This document shows positions 1 through 6,961 of a DNA stretch of 6,961 bases, in pieces (position 1 is the first letter of the stretch; each line of letters opens with the position of its first letter). The notes beneath the pieces were generated by a model. That model saw only the letters and a list, made by a program, of their open reading frames with translations, did no database searches and was not told where the DNA came from. The stretch covers positions 1-6,961 of the forward strand of contig CAMZCW010000121.1 of assembly GCA_947305045.1 (NCBI GenBank). Reading direction: 5' to 3'. Both the position numbers and the translations under genes were made by a program. Source of the stretch: an uncultured Bacteroidales bacterium (GTDB lineage: Bacteria > Bacteroidota > Bacteroidia > Bacteroidales > UBA932).

Positions 1-3000
1 TTGTACATCATCGTGAATTTGGCCTGCACGGCGGTTTCCGCCATCGGATCGAGGGTGTATCCGCCCTTGCGGGCATAGATCATGAAAATCTGGAAGAGCT
101 CTTCCGGATCGTAATCTTCGAAGGTGATCCAGTTCCGCTGAGGGAAGCGCGACGGAATACCGCTGTTGCCGTTGATGAAGGCCTGCATCTCGTGAGAATA
201 GCCCGCGGCGATGCAGACGAACTTGCCCCGGTCGTTCTCCAAGCGGGTCAGGAGCGTCTCCAGCGCCGCCTGCCCGAACTGGTCGGTCATCAGTTGGTAG
301 GCCTCGTCGATGAACAGAATGCCGCCCATGGCCGAGTCGATCACATGCGAAGTGATTGCCTCCGTGTCGCCGACGAAACGGCCGACCAGGTCGGCCTTCC
401 CCACTTCCTTGACATAAGGGCTCGGCAGGGCGCCCATGGAATACAGGATCTTGCCCATCAGACGCGCCACCGTGGTTTTGCCGGTGCCGGGATTGCCTAG
501 GAACAGATAATGTCCCAGCGGGATCTCCGGACGGCGGTTCTCCAGCCGGGCGCTCTCGATCTCGTTGTTGATGGTGTGCGCCAGCTTGGTGAGCGAGGAC
601 TTCACGCCCTCCAGGCCGATAAGTTTGTTGAGTTCCTCCAGGCACTCGTCCACGGAGATCTTCTTGGGCTCCTCGTAAGGGACATCCTCCAGGAACACCG
701 AATGGATGTTCTCCGGCGTCCACTGGTCCTGCGGGAGCGCCTTGATACGGTTGTAGATATTCGTTTTGGTCTCCGCCAGCTTTTTCATGGCCTCCCGGGC
801 ATTGCCGAATTTCGCGTCCTTCATGGCCACCATGTTCTGGAACATGCGGAGCACGCGTGCGCGCACTTCATCGTTGGCAAGCGTAAAGTTGTAACTCTTG
901 CCCTTGGCGGCGCGCTCGAAGATTTCCAGCAGTTCGTCGGCCGAGTAGTCGTCAATGTGGATGAAATGCGAGAAACGGCTTCGCAGGCCGGGGTTGGAAT
1001 TCATGAAGTCTTCCATCTCCTTGGGGTAACCGGCGCAAACCACAACAAACTTGCCAGCCTCGTTCTCCATGCGGGTCAGCAAGGCCTGGATGGCTTCATT
1101 GCCCTCCCTGCTGACACTCTGGCCGGCAGCATCCTTCGGATCGATGTCGTAGGCTTCATCCAGGAAGAGCACGCCGCCCATGGCTTCCGTGATGGCGTCG
1201 TTCATGTTCTGCGCACTCTGGTTCTGGTACTGGGAGAGGATGGACTTGGGGGTCTTTTCAGTGACCCGGTCGGTAGAGAGAATCCCCATCGCCTTAAAGA
1301 TCTTGCCCAGCAGGCGAGCCACCGTGGTCTTGCCGGTGCCGGGATTGCCGGTCAGCACGAAATTGAACTTGGTGAGGCCCTCTGCGCTTTCGCCCAGCTC
1401 AATGAGTCGTTTCTGGACGGCCATTTCGTTGGCGATGCGGCGGATCGCGTCCTTGACGGACTTCATACCCACCAGGCCGTCCAGCTCCTTCATGATGTCC
1501 TCAACGGAGATCTCGCCGGTCATTTCCTCGCCCACGATATCGGAATAGCTGAGAATATTGTCTCCGCAGCCGCGGGCATTGTGGCGTCCTACGGCCTCAG
1601 AGAACAGGTTTCGCACCGCGCGGGCGTTACCGAAGGTGTCAATGCGTCTGGCATACATGCGGTCGAAGACCTTGGGGAGCATCTCTTCCGCCGTAGCGTC
1701 CAAGGTATATTCCACTTTCTCATCGTTTCGGAGGAGCTGCATACGGAAGACCTGCTCCAGCTCGCGAGCGTTGTAGTCCGGGAATTCGATGGTCACGTTG
1801 CAGCGGGACGGGATGCCGGGATTCTTGCGCACGAACTCGTTCATCTCCTTGGTATAACCCGCCATGATGCAAACGAATTCGCCACGCCGGTTCTCCAGCA
1901 GGGTAAGCAGCGTATTGATGGCGTCCATGCCGAAACTGCCGCCGTCGCCGGCCGAGGTACCCTGGGTGAGTGCATAGGCCTCATCGATGAAAAGCACGCC
2001 GCCGATGGCCTTGTTGACATAACGCTTCACGTTCGCCTCCGTGTCCCCGACCACCTGCCCGATGAAATCCTTGGCGGACACTTCCACGAACTGTCCCGTG
2101 GGCAGGGCGCCGATCGTGCCGAGCACTTCGCCGAACTTGCGGGCGAAAGTGGTCTTGCCGGTCCCCGGATTGCCGGTGAAGAGATAGTGGTCCGTGAGCA
2201 GGCTATTGGCCTTCACACCATTTTTCTTGCGGGTCTTCACATTCCGGACAATTTCGAGAATCTTATCCTTGACGCTTTGCAGGCCGATGTAGTTGTTCAG
2301 TTCAGCCAGGATTTCCTCTTCTGACTTGGGCGTAAAACGCTCACCGGCAGGGACATCTTCTTCCGTCACGGTATTCCTGCCGCGCAGGGCCGCCTTGACG
2401 GAGAGGTTCTCCGCGACCTTCTCGGCCAGGTGGCCGTTGAGATGACTCAGATCCGGCTGACGCATAAACCACTGGAAATGGCTCGCAAGGATGTCAGGAA
2501 GCCCCTCCGAGGCGTCCAATTTATATGTTTCCTTAAGGATAGACAAAGTGAGCTCCGTCAGCTCCGGCGTGCAGAAGGCCGTCAGGTTGAACTCCAGCTC
2601 GAAAAGGCGTGCAACATCCTTGTTATTCTCCAGGAATTTGCTCATCTCGTTCAGCAGGCCGCACAGGACCACTATTGGAGCGCCTTCCGTTCCACGCATG
2701 CGCGTGAAGAGCTTGTCCAACTGATTTACATTCGAAGCCTTGTCCGTAGGCAGGAGCTTCTGTGCGTTGGTAATCAGCAGGATACCATCCTTGAGCGCCG
2801 CGACATTCTTGTCAAACTCCTTGCAGAAATCGCCCCAGTCAGCGGCGTCAACCTTCTTCGGCGGCACCTTCACGATTCCGGCATCCATCATCTTGCGGGT
2901 GATGATGTCCGCGACGAAAGTCTTGCCGGTTCCACTGTCTCCCAGGACGAGGCAGTCCATGCCGATCTTCGTGCCATTGCTGGCAAAGCGCTGGGCCACG

Positions 3001-3155
3001 ATGAGTTTCCGGTCGAGTTCCTCCAGCAAAGGGACGATGTTGTCCTTGCCGATCAGGCCCTTCTGGGAGGACGCTTTTACCTCCAACCGCTCGCCGCAGA
3101 AGCGACAGTATTTCGCTTCCGGACGGTTATCTTTCCCGCATTGTTTACAGACCAT
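1..3155 (-). CDS. Zinc-ribbon multi-AAA ATPase, CbxX/CfqX (SpoVK/CbbX/EccA-like) type, C-terminus cut by window edge
   Basis: The frame is open from ATG at 3155 to the left edge, giving 1051 residues with no stop. The protein starts with a zinc ribbon (C3, C6, C17, C20). Four AAA modules follow. Module 1 has Walker A GDSGTGKT at 72-79, but its Walker B position reads LLITNA (T129 N130), so the acidic pair is missing. Modules 2, 3 and 4 have Walker A GNPGTGKT at 328, 603 and 887 and Walker B DEA at 391, 666 and 950, always 63 residues apart. Each is followed by the family's AGY..EM..F...N.G..SR segment and preceded by a helix ending L(N/D)xxxG(L/M)xxVK. This is the CbxX/CfqX family, which includes the rubisco activase CbbX and EccA of type VII secretion; these are ring ATPases that remodel proteins. 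Most known members have one AAA module, so four in tandem is unusual. No membrane segment is seen. Its start lies 2 bases after the kinase stop and has a good ribosome site. The last module lacks its final helices, so the true protein is probably some tens of residues longer. The substrate is unknown. Confidence 0.93.
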   Translation of the reverse strand, partial: MVCKQCGKDNRPEAKYCRFCGERLEVKASSQKGLIGKDNIVPLLEELDRKLIVAQRFASNGTKIGMDCLVLGDSGTGKTFVADIITRKMMDAGIVKVPPKKVDAADWGDFCKEFDKNVAALKDGILLITNAQKLLPTDKASNVNQLDKLFTRMRGTEGAPIVVLCGLLNEMSKFLENNKDVARLFELEFNLTAFCTPELTELTLSILKETYKLDASEGLPDILASHFQWFMRQPDLSHLNGHLAEKVAENLSVKAALRGRNTVTEEDVPAGERFTPKSEEEILAELNNYIGLQSVKDKILEIVRNVKTRKKNGVKANSLLTDHYLFTGNPGTGKTTFARKFGEVLGTIGALPTGQFVEVSAKDFIGQVVGDTEANVKRYVNKAIGGVLFIDEAYALTQGTSAGDGGSFGMDAINTLLTLLENRRGEFVCIMAGYTKEMNEFVRKNPGIPSRCNVTIEFPDYNARELEQVFRMQLLRNDEKVEYTLDATAEEMLPKVFDRMYARRIDTFGNARAVRNLFSEAVGRHNARGCGDNILSYSDIVGEEMTGEISVEDIMKELDGLVGMKSVKDAIRRIANEMAVQKRLIELGESAEGLTKFNFVLTGNPGTGKTTVARLLGKIFKAMGILSTDRVTEKTPKSILSQYQNQSAQNMNDAITEAMGGVLFLDEAYDIDPKDAAGQSVSREGNEAIQALLTRMENEAGKFVVVCAGYPKEMEDFMNSNPGLRSRFSHFIHIDDYSADELLEIFERAAKGKSYNFTLANDEVRARVLRMFQNMVAMKDAKFGNAREAMKKLAETKTNIYNRIKALPQDQWTPENIHSVFLEDVPYEEPKKISVDECLEELNKLIGLEGVKSSLTKLAHTINNEIESARLENRRPEIPLGHYLFLGNPGTGKTTVARLMGKILYSMGALPSPYVKEVGKADLVGRFVGDTEAITSHVIDSAMGGILFIDEAYQLMTDQFGQAALETLLTRLENDRGKFVCIAAGYSHEMQAFINGNSGIPSRFPQRNWITFEDYDPEELFQIFMIYARKGGYTLDPMAETAVQAKFTMMY
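466..497 (-). repeat. Intragenic direct repeat, copy in AAA module 4 (Walker A)
   Basis: This is the partner of the copy at 1318-1349 (31 of 32 bases equal) and encodes the Walker A loop of module 4. Module 2 has a shorter, less exact version near 2155-2174. The similarity is strongest at the ATP-binding loop, where protein constraint is high, so it may reflect conservation as well as module duplication. Confidence 0.8.
1318..1349 (-). repeat. Intragenic direct repeat, copy in AAA module 3 (Walker A)
   Basis: These 32 bases match 466-497 at 31 of 32 positions; the only difference is C at 1329 against T at 477. They encode the Walker A loop and the residues after it in module 3. The two copies lie 852 bases apart, which is exactly one AAA module plus linker and a multiple of three. 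Recombination between them would remove or add one whole module in frame. Confidence 0.8.
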
Positions 3156-3157
3156 GA

Positions 3158-6100
3158 CTATTCCTTGTTTTGTTGTTCAGCCTCCCGGGCAGCCTCGGCG
3201 GCCAGCCGGTTGATGGTTTGTATCGTTTCCTTGTCAGCATGCCCCGTCGCCTCCAGGCCATTGGCTTTCTGGAACGCGGACACCGCCGCCTGCGTTCCGC
3301 GGCCATAATCGCCGTCCACGGCCCCCCGCAGATAGCCGGTCTCCTTGAGATAGCGCTGCAGCGCCAGGACATCTTCTCCCCTGCTGCCGGGCTCCAGGCT
3401 TTCGAATTCCAGCAAGTCCGGCTGGACAGGCGCCTGCCGGGCCGGCAGGATCTTTTCGATGAACGGAACGGAGAAGCGCTCAAAGCGCTCGCTCTTGGGG
3501 ATTAGCAGGCTGAAAGCAACCAGCGCCCAGGTGACGCCGATGAAAATCAGCATGTGGATGCGACGCGTCTTCAGATCGCTCTTCCAGGCGCCCATCTTGA
3601 ATTCGTCGAACGTACCATTGAGGGAGGAGTCGAATCTCGTCTCGTCACTGAAGGCGTAGTAAAGCGGCTCCAGGACCCTTTCTTCGAATCCCGGCTTGTT
3701 GAAGCGCCGGGCGTCCCGGGCGAACTGGCTGTGGAAAAAGATGGTCTTGATGCTGAAGAAGACCAGGGCGCCCAGCACGATCAAAGCGTAGAGATACAGG
3801 ATATAAGCACCCAGGAACTTGACCAGCAGGAAGACGAGGACCGCACCGATGGCTCCGCCGATTAATGGAATCAGGCATCCTTCGCTGTCAGAAGCGAAGA
3901 ACAGGATGGCGGCCACAATCAGGCCGACCGGCCAGAAGAAGCGTTCCAGCCGCATGCCGGAGGTGTCCAGGACCGGGTTGTCAATAATGGAGAAGATCAG
4001 CATGCCCAGCAGAACGATGGCGGGCAGGATCGCAAAGACGATGGTCAACACATGCTGCAACATACTCCGGACGCTGAGGCCGCGAATGCGGGCCTTGCCG
4101 GAGGAAAGAATATCGTCCGCTTCGCCCTGTGCCTTGTAGAAGCGCTCCACGGGCATTGCCTTGTCGTCGATTTCCTCAATGTCATCCAAATAATCCAGGA
4201 GCAGATCTTCGTAGGCGTACTCTTCCGAGAGGTCCGCATCGGGATTCTCCTGATGCTGCACGGCGAGCCAGCCGGCCAGGCCCCGATGGTAGAATTCATG
4301 GGCCAGCTCCTTCTTTTTGTGGGAAAAGAGCTCATCCCGCGTCGTTACCTTCTCGGCGACATCCACCAATTCGTATTCCGGCGTGACGCCGAAACCCTTG
4401 ATTACCTTCATCCAGCTGGCCTGAGCTCGGAAGTCCGCGTCTTTCGGCCCGGCTTTCCGGCGATTATCGTCGCTGTTCCAATCGGTGCAGTACATGACCC
4501 AGGAGCGTTGCTGCTGGAAGCGCTGGCCCTTGGTGGCCATAAAATCCGTCAGGTAGTGGTACTCATCCGGCATAAAGAAGCAGGCAGCGGTGTTCGCCAC
4601 GACCGCTGTGGGAATCATACGGTTCATCGGAGCGTGTTCCGGGCGATTCCACACCTCGTCGATCTTGGATGGATCGCCTTCGCAGTGGGACCAGAAAATG
4701 GTGTACACCTTGTTCAGGAAACGCCCGATCCCTTCCTGGGTCATCGCGTAGTCGGGGTCGTCGGAGTCGTTGCGCAGGTTGATATCCGAGAGCGGATCAA
4801 TCGTCTGCACACGCAGCATATAGCAGGATGTCTGCCCGTTCTCGGCCGGCAAAGACGCAGCCAGCGTCTTGTTGCGGGCACGAACCCACTCCACGAAAAC
4901 ATCGGAAGACAACATACTGGCCGTAACTGAATCCGGAATGGCACGATGACAGAAATTGCTGATATCCTTAATCGTAACGGCAGAAAGCTCCTCCCCCTCC
5001 CCTGTTTCGCGATTGATGCCGACCAGCTGGAGCGGCCAGGTCGGATCCAACAGATAGACGGCGGCATGCAGGCCCATCTGCTGATCCTGAGGATAACGTG
5101 TTTCCACAATCTCCTGGATCTCGAGGGCCAGTTCCGGATAGGGTTTGAGCCACTTCTCGACCTGACCGCGATAGAGGTACTTGACGGCCAGGTCCTGATC
5201 CTCGACCATACATTGAGCCAGTTCCTCCGGCGTATTGGCCATCAGATGCTGGGAGGCATTGAAGGTAATGCCGAGGTCCTCGATGATCTCATCTTCTTCC
5301 ACCGGGACGTCCTCGCCCTTAACGGTTCGCAGGATCTCATCGTAGTCCCAGCGCTTGGCGGGGTTCTTGATGAGCAGGCCCCGGCAGATCCTGGCAAGCG
5401 GATCCGGCATGTCCGCCGGGACGGCAATCCGCCCTTTCACCTTGTCAATCGCCATGGCCGGCTCGTTTGCCTCGAACACTTCCTCACCCATCCACAAGGA
5501 CAGGATGGTCATGCCCAGCGAGAAGAAATCCGCCTTGGAGGTCAACTCCGTATAGTTGCCATCCGGGAGCGTGACGGTCGTCGTATAGACTTCCGGGGCC
5601 GCATAAATAGGGGTTCGGAACTGCTTGGTCACACAACTGCCGTCCACATCGATCTTATCGGCGATGCCGAAATCACACAGGACGCAGTCCCAAATCCGGC
5701 TGTCCTTGATAAGGATATTGGCCGGTTTCACATCCTTATGGAGGACGCCGGCCTGATGGATCATGGACAAGGACATGGCGGTCTTGGCCGCAATGATCAG
5801 GATGGCTTCGGCATTTCCCTTCAACCCCGCTGACGCGGCATTGCCGCCAGGGATGTATTCCAGAAGTTCAAAATCATCGCCGTAATCCACGATATCGGAG
5901 ATGTAGCCCTGCCCGTTCAACTTCTGCATGGCGGGCATGACCTTGACATTGGTATGGAACCCGGGGTGACACAACTTGAGCGCATATTTCCGCTTGTGAG
6001 CGGAAACGATATAAATGTCGCCTTCCGACCCGCTGCCCATCAGTTTCTCTACGGTATAGCTGTTGCCGCCGACTTTTACTGTTTCTCCCGGAGCATAGGT

Positions 6101-6313
6101 GCCGCCACCGGAGGTAGCGGCCATGCCGGGCACATGCGGCGCTGCAGCAGTCGACTGCGGTGCCGCAGCCGTTTTCTGCGGAGCGGCCGCAGTCTTTTGG
6201 GGAAACACCGCTGTTTTTTGGGAAAAGACAGCGGTCTTTTGAGGAGCGGTCGCTGTTTTCTGAGGGGCTACAGCCGTTTTCTGAGGCGTCAAGTTGTTGT
6301 CCTGTTCAGCCAT
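3158..6313 (-). CDS. Membrane-spanning Ser/Thr protein kinase with N-terminal heptapeptide repeats and C-terminal peptidoglycan-binding domain
   Basis: 1051 residues, complete; ATG at 6313 lies 3 bases after the upstream stop. Residues 9-57 are seven copies of a PQKTA-type heptapeptide. The kinase domain spans about 86-331: glycine loop GSGSEG (93-98), ALK lysine K113, catalytic HKDVKPANIL (192-201, D194, N199), DFG (214-216), APE (239-241), and the late arginine R321. HKD replaces the usual HRD, and I see no clear helix-C glutamate. Residues about 340-740 form a long, soluble, acidic region that I do not recognise. It includes YLYRGQVEKWL (379-389) and GLHAAVYLLDP (414-424). Hydrophobic segments lie near 752-777, 792-807, 813-830, 835-855 and 919-939. 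Residues 975-1035 match PG_binding_1 (GEDVLALQRYL, VDGDYGRGTQAAVSAFQ). With five segments and a cytoplasmic kinase, the C-terminal domain would be outside the inner membrane. The kinase assignment is firm; topology, ligand and targets are inferred. The layout recalls PASTA kinases, which also pair a cytoplasmic kinase with an external wall-binding part, but the outer domain differs. Confidence 0.95.
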   Translation of the reverse strand: MAEQDNNLTPQKTAVAPQKTATAPQKTAVFSQKTAVFPQKTAAAPQKTAAAPQSTAAAPHVPGMAATSGGGTYAPGETVKVGGNSYTVEKLMGSGSEGDIYIVSAHKRKYALKLCHPGFHTNVKVMPAMQKLNGQGYISDIVDYGDDFELLEYIPGGNAASAGLKGNAEAILIIAAKTAMSLSMIHQAGVLHKDVKPANILIKDSRIWDCVLCDFGIADKIDVDGSCVTKQFRTPIYAAPEVYTTTVTLPDGNYTELTSKADFFSLGMTILSLWMGEEVFEANEPAMAIDKVKGRIAVPADMPDPLARICRGLLIKNPAKRWDYDEILRTVKGEDVPVEEDEIIEDLGITFNASQHLMANTPEELAQCMVEDQDLAVKYLYRGQVEKWLKPYPELALEIQEIVETRYPQDQQMGLHAAVYLLDPTWPLQLVGINRETGEGEELSAVTIKDISNFCHRAIPDSVTASMLSSDVFVEWVRARNKTLAASLPAENGQTSCYMLRVQTIDPLSDINLRNDSDDPDYAMTQEGIGRFLNKVYTIFWSHCEGDPSKIDEVWNRPEHAPMNRMIPTAVVANTAACFFMPDEYHYLTDFMATKGQRFQQQRSWVMYCTDWNSDDNRRKAGPKDADFRAQASWMKVIKGFGVTPEYELVDVAEKVTTRDELFSHKKKELAHEFYHRGLAGWLAVQHQENPDADLSEEYAYEDLLLDYLDDIEEIDDKAMPVERFYKAQGEADDILSSGKARIRGLSVRSMLQHVLTIVFAILPAIVLLGMLIFSIIDNPVLDTSGMRLERFFWPVGLIVAAILFFASDSEGCLIPLIGGAIGAVLVFLLVKFLGAYILYLYALIVLGALVFFSIKTIFFHSQFARDARRFNKPGFEERVLEPLYYAFSDETRFDSSLNGTFDEFKMGAWKSDLKTRRIHMLIFIGVTWALVAFSLLIPKSERFERFSVPFIEKILPARQAPVQPDLLEFESLEPGSRGEDVLALQRYLKETGYLRGAVDGDYGRGTQAAVSAFQKANGLEATGHADKETIQTINRLAAEAAREAEQQNKE
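3161..3166 (-). promoter_or_regulatory. Ribosome binding site of the multi-AAA gene
   Basis: Read on the minus strand, AAGGAA lies 5 bases before the ATG at 3155 and runs into the kinase stop codon (GAATAG). It supports this start and suggests that translation of the AAA gene is coupled to the end of kinase translation. The kinase's own start, by contrast, has only an A-rich leader. Confidence 0.55.
6143..6289 (-). repeat. Seven tandem 21-base units encoding a PQKTA heptapeptide in the kinase N-terminus
   Basis: Seven in-frame units of 21 bases encode residues 9-57 of the kinase. The consensus is [A/F/T]-P-Q-K-T-A-[A/V/T]. Unit 4 has Ser for Pro, and unit 7 has Ser for Lys. The core Gln and Thr are kept in all seven copies while third codon positions and the residue flanking Pro vary, which suggests selection on the peptide and not only recent slippage. 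The tract sits before the kinase domain and is predicted to be disordered. Repeated lone threonines beside a kinase make autophosphorylation, or docking of a phosphothreonine reader, a reasonable guess. Confidence 0.93.
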
Positions 6314-6316
6314 GTT

Positions 6317-6961
6317 TTATACTTTTTTGTACGTGGTAACTACTTTCTGGGTCGTGCCGTATTGCCAGGTACCGCCCAGCCACGGCCGGTAGCACTGAGA
6401 GGGATGCTCATGGAAACAATGGCACCAGTTGCAAATCCAGCCCACCAGGCCCGTCACCTCCATCAATTCCGTCACGGCCACCTTGCGGGCCGTGTAGTAA
6501 TTGCGCTGCTCCTGCGGCGTGGAGCCGGCAGGAGGAAGCATGCTTTCCAGCACTTGATTCGCTTCTTCGACCGCCCGCTGGTACTCTTCCATCACGGCCT
6601 CCCGGCTGCGTCCCATGCTTCGCCGGGTCGCTTTAGGCTGTTCGGTGAACGAGAAGCCCATGTGGGACATCAATTCACGCAGTCGCAACTCCCCTTCCGT
6701 GGGTTCAGCGGGCTCATCCGCTCCCTCATTTCCCGGCAGGTCGCCCGCCAGTTCCGCTTCCAGTTCGGCGATGCGCGTCAACAGCCGCGCCGACTCCTTC
6801 ACCTTCGGATCCTGCCGGGCCTTCTCCACAGCATGCCGGGCCGCGCGGGAGAGCGGCTGTCCGCACTGTCGACAGAAGCACCTGAAATTGAGGATGTTGC
6901 AAGTAGGACAAAGCACACCGTCTGCCGGCATGCCGCATTCGGGACAGTCCACATCGTCGGG
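6317..6961 (-). CDS. Zinc-ribbon protein of unknown function, probably 5'-partial
   Basis: The frame is open to the right edge and stops with TAA at 6319-6317. A GTG at 6952-6950 gives 211 residues (numbering used here), but only 9 bases lie upstream and show no ribosome site, so the start may be outside. The next ATG, at residue 8, would destroy the first zinc ribbon and is unlikely. The N-terminus holds a Cys4 ribbon (C3, C6, C15, C18), followed at once by C25, C27 and C30, which look like half of a second ribbon. Residues about 36-70 are charged and helical, possibly a short coiled coil (ESARLLTRIAELEAELAG). The C-terminus has a second metal-type cluster, WICNWCHCFHEHPSQC (C174, C177, C179, H181, H183, C187), then a Trp/Tyr-rich tail. 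No signal peptide or membrane segment is seen. Placed just before the kinase, it is probably a cytoplasmic adaptor or substrate of the same system. No named family recognised; function unknown. Confidence 0.85.
   Translation of the reverse strand, partial: PDDVDCPECGMPADGVLCPTCNILNFRCFCRQCGQPLSRAARHAVEKARQDPKVKESARLLTRIAELEAELAGDLPGNEGADEPAEPTEGELRLRELMSHMGFSFTEQPKATRRSMGRSREAVMEEYQRAVEEANQVLESMLPPAGSTPQEQRNYYTARKVAVTELMEVTGLVGWICNWCHCFHEHPSQCYRPWLGGTWQYGTTQKVVTTYKKV

Noticed and set aside
510..2324. 604-residue plus-strand frame as a gene
   Set aside because: It lies fully opposite three canonical AAA modules with intact Walker motifs. Its translation has no recognisable domain and shows the composition of a reverse-complement shadow.
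1..3155. Assignment to ClpB/ClpV or to an EccA or CbbX ortholog
   Set aside because: The AAA modules are CbxX/CfqX-like and not Clp-like. Four modules with a zinc ribbon do not match the single-module layout of EccA or CbbX, so no gene symbol is justified.
2430..3308. 292-residue plus-strand frame
   Set aside because: It runs across the start of the AAA gene and the end of the kinase gene on the other strand, and shows no motif.
4052..5833. Two plus-strand frames of 292 and 295 residues
   Set aside because: Both are antisense to the kinase gene, whose kinase motifs and membrane segments are clear. The frames look like codon-bias shadows.
6143..6289. CRISPR array or non-coding tandem repeat
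   Set aside because: The 21-base units have no spacers, stay in frame and encode a regular heptapeptide within the kinase.
6311..6320. Promoter or terminator between the zinc-ribbon and kinase genes
   Set aside because: Only 3 bases separate stop and start, and the A-rich run there is the end of the upstream gene. No hairpin is seen.

Overview
The window is coding almost from end to end and all of it reads on the minus strand. It holds three genes in one tight run, transcribed from right to left: a zinc-ribbon protein (about 6961 to 6317, its start probably lost at the right edge), a 1051-residue membrane Ser/Thr protein kinase (6313 to 3158), and a multi-AAA ATPase (3155 to the left edge, C-terminus cut off). 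The gaps between genes are 3 and 2 bases, so this is almost certainly part of one operon whose ends lie outside the window. No RNA gene, insertion sequence, CRISPR array, terminator or intergenic promoter is visible, and no stretch lacks a gene.

The organism cannot be named safely. The DNA is GC-rich by eye (not computed). The kinase start is preceded by an A-rich leader with no good Shine-Dalgarno sequence, and the proteins are large and multidomain. A Gram-negative bacterium such as a member of the Bacteroidota would fit, but this is a weak inference. The peptidoglycan-binding domain at least indicates a walled bacterium.

Right region (6961-6317): a small soluble protein with an N-terminal Cys4 zinc ribbon, a charged helical middle and a C-terminal Cys/His cluster. 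Middle region (6313-3158): an intracellular kinase with a seven-fold heptapeptide repeat in front of it, a long uncharacterised cytoplasmic domain, about five membrane segments, and a C-terminal PG_binding_1-type domain predicted to lie outside the inner membrane. Left region (3155-1): a zinc ribbon followed by four AAA modules. The first has lost its Walker B acids; the next three are canonical CbxX/CfqX-type (SpoVK/CbbX/EccA-like) modules.

Working model (inference): the kinase senses or anchors to the cell wall through its C-terminal domain and phosphorylates targets in the cytoplasm, possibly including its own threonine-rich repeat tail. The AAA protein would be the ATP-driven remodelling effector, and the zinc-ribbon modules would act as adaptors. 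I know of no characterised system with this gene set. The combination is the most interesting thing in the window.
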